DNA of 64,000 bases from positions 22,857,928 through 22,921,927 of the forward strand of contig CM037865.1 of the NCBI GenBank assembly GCA_021292105.1, read 5' to 3'. Under the pieces are notes generated by a model. It was not told the DNA's origin, made no database searches, and worked only from the letters and a program-made list of their open reading frames with translations. How positions within the stretch are numbered: the first letter of the stretch is position 1; every line of letters starts with the position of its first letter. The position numbers and the translations under genes were made by a program. Shown piece by piece: positions 56,901 to 64,000 of the stretch. Source of the stretch: Anadara kagoshimensis. Lineage: Eukaryota > Mollusca > Bivalvia > Arcoida > Arcidae.

Positions 56901-59900
56901 TTCACCTGCTAAAAGTCAGTTGCTTTCTTTAACCTCACTGGTTTCCTCCACCTTTCCAAACTTACCACATCGACATAAGTAATAGAATTTCAACTTGGGT
57001 GTAATACTACATTACTCTAATATACTCCACAAAAAAGTCAATGTGCATTAATAGATTTAAATCTAAAGAGTCATCAAGCAGTTAATCTAGAAAATCATCA
57101 TGTAGTTGGGCACACTTACCTTAACTTTATCAGTGTCCATAGGTGTATTGGCTACTAAAATTTTAGCATTTTCTATTCTCTTTGGTTGATTAACACCAAT
57201 CTTTTTGTCTAGCAGAAAACCTAAAAATACAGAACCATCATAGCATTTTGAACCTCAGATGAACATTATGTAAAAATACATGCGATTAAACTTTACAGAG
57301 ATCATGTGGTATCATTATTCATTATAAATCTATAACAATACTTCAACATCAATTTCTCAAACCACTGCTGGTGTCATTGCAAGTAATTATCAGTGGGAAT
57401 ATTGGTGCTGCAATTTTTTTTTTCAAAAGGTGATAATTTTCTATAAATTGACATTAAATAAACTTGCCTTTTAAATGTTTTGAAAAAAAATTCTTGATGA
57501 AGATTAAACTTCTGGAAGGGGATTGTAATAAGATCATAGAAATGAATATGAAAGGATTTTTCCTGTAATGCATGTACATGTGTATCTTCCATAATTTCTG
57601 TCATTCAAGTACAAGCTACAGCGTTCTCTCGAGAGACAAATACCACCATCCATCCCCAATATTGCCTAAAGAAGGTAAATCCAAGATTTTACTTCATGAC
57701 CTTGGCCTTTGACCTACAAATCCAAATTAAGTTTGGGACACATCTTTATGTAGGTACTCATTTGTGTCAGATTTGATCTAAATCCATTCGGACTTGATAT
57801 TGGAACGAACAGACAGGCAGACCATTGGACAGGGTGATTCCTATCCTCCCTCCTAAACTTAATTTACAGAGTACCTTCATCTAAATACGAGTCTTATAAA
57901 CCACCACCTAAACTTAATTTACAGAGTATAATAATTGTGGGTACCTTCATCTAAATATGAGTCTTGTAAACCACCACCTAATTTCTTGATGATCTGTATA
58001 GCGTCCAAGTTTCCACTGCCCTGTTAATCAAAGAATAAATACCTGTACATTGTACATAATAATACTTTACAACTTTCAGTAATTTTGACTGTAAAATTGT
58101 TAATGATCAATATCTACTACTACATATATTTTGCCCTGGGCAGTAGACTTTACCTGTAACAGTTCAAATATTAATGCATAAATGTTCCCACAAACTGAAG
58201 GCAGACTTGAGATTCCCTATTGTTCTGGTTTTAATACAGTACACAGGGCTCCAAGTAGCGAGTAAATTACTCGCATATGCGACTAAAAAACAGACATGGC
58301 TCGTAAATTTCTGATGCACTCGCCAAACGGCGATCCATAAATACAGAGGCTGCGACCGAAAATTTGTTTTTTGTACTGAAAAGATCATTTTATAACCAGG
58401 AGATGATCATGTAAACATCGTTTTTAGCCAAAAGATGATCATGTAAACGATGTAATTTGGTTCACCTCGGCCACTAGTGTTGTATACCGTTTGTTTATAG
58501 CCCCTGCTCATATACACAGGAACTCCGTTTGTGTTATGCAGGTCACACGAAAGCTTGTAACTTATGATAATCCTTGCTAATATACAAACGTACAAAGGAT
58601 TGCGCATTGCTATAGAAAACAACATGGCAAAATGAGCCAGAAGGACACAGGGGAAATTGTCCTCATTTGGTTTTGGCACACCATCCGTGGAAGCACGTGG
58701 CCTAGTGGTTAAGGCATTGGACTCATGATTCGAAGGTCGTGGGTTTGATCCCTGGACCGGGCGATGTGTTGTGTCCTTGAGCAAGACACTTAATTTCACG
58801 TTGTTCCAGTTCACTCAGCTGAAAAATAAATGAGTACCAGCAAAATGCTGGGGGTTAACCCTACGATGGACCGGTGTCCCATTTAGGGGAGAGTCTTGTA
58901 CTCTCAGTCGCTTAACGCCACCGAAACGGGGATAAGCTCTGGCCTGATGGGCCTAATGGCTCGGGACAGACTTTAACTAACTTTAACACCATCCATTTCG
59001 AAATTAAAATGTGTTGCCGATAATAAACAACGCCCACTGCCGCATCAAGCGAACGAAAGTTTGAATGGATTTTCTTGGTTGCATGTAAAGAATGCACGAG
59101 TCGAATGTTTTGTGAAAGTGCCCGGGAACTTGCCGGTAAAACAGACTTTGTCAATAGTGGGTCAACATCATTCAAATAGAAAGTCTTGTGGCATATGGCA
59201 AAAATCTTTAAAATGGTTTTAAAAATTCAGCTTTTTGTATCATTGCATGATCATGGACTTTTTTTTGAGCGACCAAAATATTTAACCCTGGCTAGTAAAT
59301 TTTGGCCTTGGCTAGTAAAAATAAAACATGGTAGCCAGAAGGCCAGTGCTTCAGATTGTTTTTGCAGATAGTGGGCCACAAGGGCCCACCAGGTCCAATA
59401 ACAAGGGGTCATTTCTTGTTATAGTGGGTCATGTTTTGCCACATAATTAAATGTTATGCCACGACCACGTGACTGAAAGTGAAAGTCGGCACTTGACATC
59501 TTCATATAATGCACCAAAAGCGATCTTGTCATCTGCTAATTATACTTTGTTAACCTTTACGATATATTTTAAACTCTTTCAACTCGATGATTCATTTTAT
59601 GTGCATCTACTTCTCTGCGCTTTGTGTTGTTTTAAAAAATGTGAATAGAGTCGTCTGCATTTCATAGCCATGGTTGCCGCTAGCATATTAAATGAACGAC
59701 AACGTCCGAGGTCATAAAAAGTTTTATTACGAGTTCTCCCCCTTTGAATATTAATGTTAATAACCGACGCATAGAGCGAAGAGAAGGGGCTTGTCGGGAG
59801 TCCTGTCTACATGCTGATTATGAGATAAACAAAGATGCTAGAGATTTTCCGATAGAAAACGAAAACAGAAAGTCAAATCGGAAAACCGCATGGAATCTAA

Positions 59901-62900
59901 TATGTAGTTTTGGTAAGAAATTATTAACGATCAATTTGGCTAAGAAAAACCATGCGCCACGTGGACCCATTAGAAGAAAATGTTATGCGCCATTTTTTAA
60001 AATAATGCGGGATTTGCGCGGGCGCACCGACAATCTGAAGCACTGGAAGGCTAGTGAAAGTTAAACCCTACTTGGAGCCCTGGTACAAGGTCACAAGTCT
60101 TTCATTTTAAACAATATTATCCACATATTCTTTGGTGTATATTATAATTAATGGAACTTTCTTTTTCTATTAGACAGCATTCTTTCAATTTTCATCAGTC
60201 TAAATTTTCCACCCCATTTTAAAAACACCAAAATTTAACATGGTTGGCAATGTTATGCCACACTATTATTTTTTACATGCGCATAAAGTGTTCTATATAC
60301 ATATACACAAAACTTCAAAAACTTACATGTATATAACAGATCAAAACTAAAGAGCTGTCACAGCACAACCTGTTTGTTCGCAAATATTCTTTGAAACACT
60401 ATAACCAAAAACGGTAGATATTTTTTCCCCATAAAACACTATAAAATATTGGAGCATGCAAATTCTTACACTCACTCTACAGTAAGAGCATGTCTCAAAA
60501 TCTTCTACAGGTGAACTTGCAAAAGAACTAAACTTATATCCTACCTTTAATCGCAGTACAGTATCAACACACATCTTGGAAAAATAATCTTTGTACTGTG
60601 TTAGAATCTTTGAACTTAAAGTTGTTCTTGCAATATTCATTAAATCATTTCTAAACTGTTTTTCATCATTCCTGAAAATAAGAGAAGAAAAATCATTATT
60701 AGTTATAATCCACTAGCTTTTGTGGTTAAGGCCACTGTACACATTTTTAGGATCTTGGATTTCCAAATATTGGCCAGACAGTGTTATATTCTTTTTCGAA
60801 AAGAAAACAATTTCACCAGACATTTGATAAATATTTGTCCAACTAAGCAAACTGTTTGCATATAAAGTTGTCATTTGATGTAGACATTAACTGTTTTTTA
60901 ATTTTCTTTTAAGTATTTGATATGCTTGTATATAAACTAGTCATAAGTTTATCAAAGTTCATTACATTTAGGATTTTCTCACTCTTTGTCCTGAAAGGAA
61001 ACTATCAATATAACTTTCCTGGGAGAGTTTGAAATGTAAATGTAATACTGTTACATTACCCATGATCCCTAGCAAAATCAGTAAGGGCCTTTCTGGCAAC
61101 GTCTGTAGCTTTTCTCCAACCTTGTATGATAGTCTGTGGATGGATTTTCTGACTAACTAATGCTTCTGCTTCCTGAAAAAGACAATTTATCATCATGTTA
61201 TTTTAGATGTTAAGAGTGCCACTGTAGAATATAAGAACATACTTAAATCAAAATCCATATCCAACAAAACTACAGGCAATTGTTTGGTGACAAAAACCAA
61301 GAAGAGAAACACACCTTTGTCATTTTAAAAGAAAGAGACAGGGACAGCAAGAAACACATACCTTCAAAAGTGCACAAGCTAACACAAGCACATATTCTCT
61401 TGTAAGCTTGCTTTTCAAGAATCAGTGGGTTTTTTCTAGGCACTCTGGTTTCCCCTATCTTCCCAGAAAGGCCCGTCATAATATACTTGCAAAAATCTTG
61501 ATAGGCGCATGAAACTATTCTATTCCATTTTTGAATGATTTAGAATACAAGAACATACAGGAACAGAAAAATTCACTAGCCAACAGACAGAGACAGAAAA
61601 TAAGAGGAAGAATGACACAAATAGTGACAGAAACGAACCTTCAAAAGTTCACAAGCTAATACAACTACAGATGTTGTTCCATCACCGACTTCATCATCTT
61701 GCACTTTGGATATATCTGCAAAATAAGAAGACAAATAATCATAATTATGCAGATACAAAATTTTACAAATCGTGTCTAAATGGTCAATTTTGTTACAAAA
61801 TGTGTGTATGTTAATGTTCTCTACACAGGGATGAAGATTGGCAGGGGCTCAGTAGCCCATGGCTCCTAAAAATCAATTTGGGCTTCCAAATGTTTAAACA
61901 TTTTAGCTATTTATTACTATTCAAACTTCTTTTATGGAAGTGAGCTGGGCCCCTAACTCAAAATAGTTAAGCTTCATCCCTGTTTACATTATAAAATCAG
62001 AAATATTGGTATCATATAATCCGTTATTCTATGACATCATTTAGCATGACTAACACTCACAATATTACTTGTCATGCCTGCGTTTAAAACCCAATAGTTT
62101 TTTTCCTATGACCACTGGATTTGGACCGGTGCATTTTTATGCTTACTTTTCTGAAAACAAAGTAAATAGGATTTGCAATGGACCAACCCAAGAAAATCTT
62201 AGGTTTGAACCCAACTCTGACAGATCCTAGTGTAGAAAGAAGTTTCTCAGTTCCTTTTTTGAAGTCCCTTTGGCTTCATACATCATTCCAGAACTGGACA
62301 TTTCCATAAAAATGAAGAATCTTGATTTGATGTAAAATTCCACTACTTTTTCCATTCCTTTATGGATTATAAGTACCTACCGACTAAGATTCTAGCTGCA
62401 GGATTATCTACACCTATGGATTTCAATATGGTAGCTCCATCATTTGTGACCTGTACTGTGTCGGAATACTGACTCACTGTCTGTAGAATTTTGTCCTAAA
62501 ATGATAAAAGTATAATACAGAATAAGTAAAGAAATCAATCAAAAAAGGCTGTAGAGCATGAAAATATATATTTATTTTTTATAGAAATTTGCATAAAAGA
62601 TTATCTGTGTTTAAATTTGATAAATTCTAAAAAATTGACACAAAACAAGCAGATAGTTTACCATCAATAATTAACAACTATATCCAAGGTTACCATTGTC
62701 AAGTATTAGTTACTTTCTTCTTTTCATCAAAAGAATCAAAACAGAATACATATTTGTTAAATCTGAAAGTTCTTCAGTAACACAGGGCTCACACTGTCAG
62801 TTGCAAATGTCACAATTTGCAACATTTTTTATAAATTGCGACAAAAAATAATCTTGAGATGTAAAAATATCCTAGAAGACTTAAAATTTGTTTGAAATTT

Positions 62901-63069
62901 CTGACAAAAAATTCTGAGCCAGTGTGGGCCCTGTAACATAGAGAGCCACATGCTCATTTGAAGATAACAAACATTAAGTTTATTTGCACATGTATAAACT
63001 TACCATTCCTTTTGGTCCTAGAGTACTCTTAACAAGGTCGCCGATAGCAATAGCACCAACAAATGATGA
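44508..63069 (-). CDS. CCT2: CCT2, T-complex protein 1 subunit beta, 14 exons, 5' partial
   Basis: CCT2 is the beta subunit of the cytosolic ATP-driven chaperonin TRiC/CCT, which folds actin, tubulin and WD-repeat proteins. Reading the minus strand gives 508 residues plus TAA, matching human CCT2 (535 residues) from about residue 27 to the end without gaps of note. Nucleotide-binding motifs are present: TLGPKGM, NDGATIL, GDGTTSV and the C-terminal equatorial GGGSSEM. The tail PDHHPC is specific to the beta subunit. Exons (5' to 3'): 63069-63004, 62495-62381, 61715-61639, 61172-61060, 60671-60545, 58020-57945, 57220-57120, 53985-53858, 53391-53288, 52277-52176, 50737-50597, 49806-49703, 47652-47553, 44680-44508. 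All have consensus splice sites and keep frame (1527 nt). The first about 26 codons and the promoter must lie beyond base 64000. Confidence 0.97.
45104..45118. promoter_or_regulatory. AGGTCA-n3-TGACCT palindrome (consensus ERE-type)
   Basis: Identical to the site at 31031-31045 in the first element copy. Binding is untested. Confidence 0.45.
45454..46970 (+). repeat. 145-bp tandem array inside element copy 2
   Basis: Ten full units and one partial. Each includes gggttcaaaggtcaaggtca. Units show a few recurrent variants (accgaaatttt, accaaaatgg, actgaaatag) arranged in a mosaic, typical of unequal exchange. Confidence 0.9.
47770..49446. repeat. 48-bp minisatellite, about 35 units, in a CCT2 intron
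   Basis: The unit runs from gttaggaggtctgtgtacta to tcaaactacacactct. Copies are almost identical; rare variants are cacattct, gtcagg and one unit lacking two bases near 48350. It lies between CCT2 exons 49806-49703 and 47652-47553. Because 48 is divisible by 3, a 16-residue repeat frame stays open on the plus strand up to the 2-base deletion. This frame has no start context or splice link, and I do not call it a gene. On the CCT2 sense strand each unit contains AAAGGTTAGTA. Confidence 0.95.
49447..49625 (+). repeat. tRNA-SINE family A, 5'-truncated, abutting the minisatellite
   Basis: It starts exactly at the last minisatellite unit with gcatttagagacaatc. The body matches atgccctgcatcatggtagg and caaaggtaaaagtttctacc. 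Confidence 0.6.
49885..50225 (-). repeat. tRNA-SINE family A, near full length, reverse
   Basis: The reverse complement has the head (gtagagtgctcactccata, ggttcg with Box B) and the full body (gatgggaacttaaaataaac-like block). Lies in a CCT2 intron. Confidence 0.7.
50240..50385 (-). repeat. tRNA-SINE family A fragment, reverse
   Basis: Partial body: gtgaagatgcagaaattt and agggcaatgaactgttaagg are family blocks in reverse. Confidence 0.45.
50881..51657. mobile_element. TIR DNA transposon, 777 bp, with a small ORF
   Basis: The ends are CAGTGATGATTC at 50881 and GAATCATCACTG ending at 51657, flanked by TATATA on both sides. CAGTG ends suit hAT or Tc1-like elements; the AT-rich flanks do not settle the duplication length. 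Inside, a plus-strand frame at 51164-51418 gives 84 residues ending in [20 protein letters not shown], and a GC-rich segment lies at 51530-51615. No transposase. Confidence 0.65.
51164..51418 (+). CDS. Small ORF with zinc-ribbon-like C-terminus inside a TIR element
   Basis: 84 codons. A very lysine-rich start (from an A-tract) is followed by [12 protein letters not shown] and [18 protein letters not shown]. The W-x-C-x2-C part resembles a RanBP2-type finger, but the second cysteine pair is not correctly spaced. I do not recognise a family. It may be a captured fragment or chance. Confidence 0.2.
   Translation: MVDRDSINMKNLDKKIKKKKCMKMGMDGEDVGRREDRQLHSKVGCCRDGHLCDFRKQINYAGRGWTCQNCGRTSNAAIFSTNCK
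51847..52032. repeat. Repeat family E
   Basis: Contains gttaaacctgtctataaagg near the left end, ggtgacctttatatacatg inside and ggctggactgta at the right. Lies in a CCT2 intron. Confidence 0.45.
53086..53173. repeat. 44-bp tandem duplication with DR1-type motif
   Basis: Two units of agctgtaactgtaacawtcc then ttgaccttaaaggtcaaagt and tcaa. Each contains AGGTCAAAGTTCA (direct repeats of the half-site with 1-base spacing) beside the palindrome GACCTTAAAGGTC. Lies in the CCT2 intron after exon 53288. Confidence 0.6.
54310..56150 (+). mobile_element. Non-LTR retrotransposon copy, 5'-truncated (R2-like architecture)
   Basis: It includes the 567-codon frame and a short 3' UTR. The left junction shows the micro-repeat tggtttcatg, several times between 54311 and 54338, as often formed at truncated 5' ends. 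The intact frame argues for a fairly recent insertion. The exact 3' end and the target-site duplication were not resolved. Confidence 0.7.
54319..56022 (+). CDS. 5'-truncated non-LTR retrotransposon ORF (RT end, CCHC, RLE endonuclease)
   Basis: 567 codons, open throughout. Residues 10-13 (FMDD) are the reverse-transcriptase catalytic motif, so the fingers and most of the palm are missing. The thumb follows ([19 protein letters not shown]). A CCHC zinc knuckle is at C346, C349, H357 and C362 ([17 protein letters not shown]). The restriction-like endonuclease core has PD at about 451, IELTVPWEE about 15 residues on, and RKKAKY. That order is the hallmark of early-branching elements such as R2/NeSL/CRE relatives; I cannot place the clade. 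The methionine at 54319 is merely the first in frame. It lies in the CCT2 intron after exon 57120, antisense to CCT2. Confidence 0.85.
   Translation: MVSCGFTRGFMDDLTITTGTHIQARWILHALEETASWARMTFKPRKSRSLIIKRGKVTQKFNLTIQSENIPSIVGNPIKCLGKWFDETLGDKDNIQKIEQQVKEGMRNIDKTGLPGKFKAWIYQHGLLPRLSWPLMLYEISTSTVEKMERIINKHLRKWFGVPPSFTSIGLYSRTAKLQLPLTSIVEEFKTGKARLVMTLKDSRDDKVRSAGVEVRTVRKWSATQAVEQAESRLRHKDIIGTVAVGRQGLGTSKSCYWNKANTTEKRSMVQKEIRASEEDNRQAKAVEMGVQGAWTRWDTDQRTLSWSDIWKYPQFQLQFLLRSVYDLLPTPANLQRWDLTETPDCPLCGKRGTLQHILSSCQVALSQGRYTWRHNQVLREMADTVEKERKSKGKHTKIKHSKIQFVKEGEIVKRRAKEKFGILDQADDWKMVVDLDKKLAFPDKIPTNLRPDMVLWSPGTKNIIVIELTVPWEERCAEAHERKKAKYDTLLMECRENGWQTWNYPVEVGCRGFPAQSVWRMLSGLGVTGRSRRAAVQKMAQAAERSSCWVWMKRDISSWIPTTNTQ
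56265..56440. repeat. Diverged relative of the 25095 element
   Basis: Shares agccatggtaaaacaaatga, a ttgtgatgtcattctgtg block and a cataagatgattt block with 25105-25255. Confidence 0.4.
56490..56825 (+). pseudogene. 3' end of a LINE reverse-transcriptase ORF, decayed
   Basis: Translated pieces give KKWKWIGH-like text (agaagtggaaatggattgga), then [20 protein letters not shown], and WKSW-type and RALCASWHEEDR-type segments across frames. This matches the usual C-terminus of RTE/CR1-type LINE proteins (RxWKWIGHxLR..NPxGKRxxGRP..W). Frameshifts and stops show that it is dead. The 73-codon frame at 56588-56809 is part of it. Confidence 0.6.
56860..57030 (+). repeat. tRNA-derived repeat family B
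   Basis: Contains gccttggtggtctaaaatat, ttcacctgctaaaagtcagt, and cactggtttcctccaccttt. Lies just upstream (in plus coordinates) of the CCT2 exon at 57120. Confidence 0.5.
57120..63069 (-). CDS. CCT2: CCT2 5' exons: N-terminal equatorial and intermediate domains
   Basis: Seven exons encode about 225 residues. The first visible exon reads [20 protein letters not shown], with the phosphate-binding LGPKGM. The second holds [18 protein letters not shown]. The third has [16 protein letters not shown], including the GDGTT nucleotide loop whose Asp takes part in hydrolysis in group II chaperonins. The fourth and fifth carry [14 protein letters not shown] and [14 protein letters not shown]. The sixth and seventh give [20 protein letters not shown] and [20 protein letters not shown], leading into the apical domain. 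No key residue is missing. Introns here are rich in hAT-like elements. Confidence 0.95.
57870..57912 (-). pseudogene. Duplicate of the 3' part of the CCT2 exon at 57945-58020
   Basis: gtaccttcatctaaatacga and gtcttataaaccaccaccta repeat the donor end of the neighbouring exon with two changes. One turns a CAA codon into TAA, so the copy could not be used in frame. Confidence 0.75.
58687..58985 (+). mobile_element. V-SINE (RUDI-like), copy 2
   Basis: It has the same sequence as 38407-38702 with few differences, including gtggcctagtggttaagg, tgtccttgagcaagacactt and the TTTAACT-type tail. Direct repeat acaccatcc at 58678-58686 and 58986-58994. Confidence 0.85.
59744..60064 (+). CDS. Unrecognised 106-codon ORF inside the hAT-like element
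   Basis: Basic, without motifs I know; it ends 18 bases before the right TIR. It could be a remnant of internal transposon coding, but I see no hAT transposase signature. Confidence 0.12.
   Translation: MNINVNNRRIERREGACRESCLHADYEINKDARDFPIENENRKSNRKTAWNLICSFGKKLLTINLAKKNHAPRGPIRRKCYAPFFKIMRDLRGRTDNLKHWKASES
60683..61055. other. CCT2 intron, nothing recognised
   Basis: AT-rich, no TIR pair or shared repeat found. Confidence 0.4.
61826..61982. mobile_element. hAT-like MITE, 157 bp
   Basis: Inverted ends CAGGGATGAAG at 61826 and CTTCATCCCTG ending at 61982. Flanks tctaca and tttaca are nearly the same. Lies in the CCT2 intron between 61715 and 62381. Confidence 0.65.
62170..62350 (+). repeat. 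tRNA-derived repeat family B
   Basis: Contains cttaggtttgaacccaa (Box B), cagatcctagtgtagaaaga, and gaatcttgatttgatgtaaa with a ttccactac tail. Confidence 0.5.
62783..62933. mobile_element. hAT-like MITE, 151 bp
   Basis: Inverted ends CAGGGCTCACACTG at 62783 and CAGTGTGGGCCCTG ending at 62933 (one mismatch). TAACA flanks both sides (62778-62782 and 62934-62938). Lies in the CCT2 intron before the first visible exon's donor. Confidence 0.7.
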
Positions 63070-64000
63070 CTACAAGAGAACAAATAAAACTTTATAATAT
63101 TATGTACTTACAAAAGGACAAAATGAAGCTATATGCAATATATCACAGGACAAGTATTTGCTTGTTACTGTATCAACAAGTCGGAGAGGACATTCTATGC
63201 GTTGTGTGCATGTTGTGGTTTATTTTGTCAAACTAACCAAATTTTTTTATCTACCGCGATTGCCAATTTTAATCCATGTTCGTTATTAGATCACGATGTT
63301 GATTGCATGTGTATTAGAATAAGACATTTACTGCTTTTCTAAGCTTCCGCGATATGCTGTTATTATCAATATGCGTTACTGTCCGCCATATTGTTTACTA
63401 ACAATCGTGAATTTTCGTATTCCGAAGATACACAAATTGTAATTAGAATTATGGCGAAAGGTTCTAAATAGGAATTCAGGTATCACGAATGACGATATAA
63501 CGGGAACAGCTTGACGAGGTTCCAATATATTTATGTGAATGAAATATATTAATGGCTAAAATAAAATTTAATCGCGTTTCTGTATTTATTAATAAAGAAA
63601 CAGTTATGAAGCGCGTAGTAGGCAATTTTCAACACCACGCGTGGAACCTCCTAGATAACAAACCGGCACCCTTGACTGACACTCGTTGTGGCTTCCGTAA
63701 TCAACAGTTACAACCATGCACTTATTATTAAACAAACACACATTTAAAGAAAGACTGGGAAACAAAAGAAATAGACAGTAAGTAACGTGGCACGTGACTA
63801 CTTAAGTCCACAGGTATTTACTGATTAATAAACAATCACCTGATTATTAGATCTTACTGTAGTTGACAGGTAAACACATGGTAAGGACAATACACTTAAT
63901 GAAGTCGGGTAGAGTTTAAAAGACAGACAGACTAGCGGTAGTTTACTTTCGTCGGACCGAAAACTGATTTGTCCGTTTAATATTCCTGTTGTAAAATTGA
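63070..64000. other. CCT2 5' intron, nothing recognised
   Basis: Upstream of the first visible CCT2 exon. I searched the minus strand for the missing N-terminal exon (about 26 residues) and found none, so this is presumably intron. Slightly richer in CpG than the rest (for example around 63345-63660). Confidence 0.45.

Larger units (their letters stand above)
58244..60082. mobile_element. hAT-like non-autonomous element, 1.84 kb, containing a V-SINE
   Basis: Perfect 15-base inverted ends: CAGGGCTCCAAGTAG at 58244 and its complement ending at 60082. GTACA flanks both ends (58239-58243 and 60083-60087). CAGGG termini are hAT-like. Most hATs duplicate 8 bp, but 5-bp lineages have been described. 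No transposase frame. It contains a later V-SINE insertion. The plus frame at 59744-60064 (106 residues, basic) is not recognisable. Confidence 0.7.

Noticed and set aside
58407-59175. Minus-strand ORFs within the 1.84-kb element
   Set aside because: One runs through a V-SINE head in reverse, and neither shows hAT transposase motifs.
63387-63389. ATGGCGGAC on the minus strand as the CCT2 start
   Set aside because: The frame stops after seven codons, the following GTAACG is a poor donor, and no exon encoding the expected N-terminal 26 residues lies between it and 63069.

Overview
This window is animal nuclear DNA. It is AT-rich, and its genes are split into many short exons by GT-AG introns full of tRNA-derived SINEs, small DNA transposons, tandem arrays and non-LTR retrotransposon pieces. 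The repeat content, including a V-SINE resembling the molluscan RUDI type and Helentron-like elements with tandem cores, points to a mollusc, probably a bivalve. That taxonomic call is inference, and I cannot name a species.

Two conserved single-copy genes converge. On the + strand, 443-40770 carries the last 45 exons of UTP20, an SSU-processome HEAT-repeat scaffold. I joined every exon by hand. All junctions keep frame and give 2158 residues plus a stop; the human protein is about 2785 residues, so roughly the first 620 lie upstream of the window. A polyadenylation signal follows at 41322. On the - strand, 63069-44508 carries 14 exons of CCT2, the beta subunit of the TRiC/CCT chaperonin. These encode 508 residues ending in the diagnostic DHHPC tail; only about the first 26 residues are missing, beyond 64000. 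A candidate poly(A) signal lies at 43491-43496. The genes are separated by about 2.1 kb that contains a 43-base poly-C tract. Both are housekeeping genes, but nothing shows that they are co-regulated.

Layout: 1-7115, UTP20 exons 1-6, with a 2.5-kb TTAA-flanked DNA transposon in intron 5. 7856-14181, exons 7-15, with a 12-copy 59-bp array in intron 9. 15120-21505, exons 16-24, with full-length SINEs. 22115-30727, exons 25-35, with a duplicated exon-30 tail. 30842-32559, a Helentron-like element with a 145-bp tandem core. 33104-40770, exons 36-45, with a V-SINE nested inside another SINE. 40771-43490, UTP20 3' UTR and intergenic DNA. 43491-47652, CCT2 3' end and a second, larger copy of the Helentron-like element. 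47770-49446, a 48-bp minisatellite of about 35 units. 49703-57220, CCT2 middle exons, with a TIR element, a 5'-truncated but open retrotransposon ORF (54319-56022) and a LINE tail. 57945-64000, CCT2 5' exons, with several hAT-like elements.

The main oddities are these. Partial exon duplications that keep splice sites recur in four introns, and one of them is in frame with only synonymous changes. Both Helentron-like elements carry a perfect AGGTCA-n3-TGACCT palindrome plus many nuclear-receptor-type half-sites. The same interspersed repeat ends at the 3' splice sites of two different UTP20 exons. The CCT2 minisatellite presents about 35 near-consensus splice donors on the sense strand.
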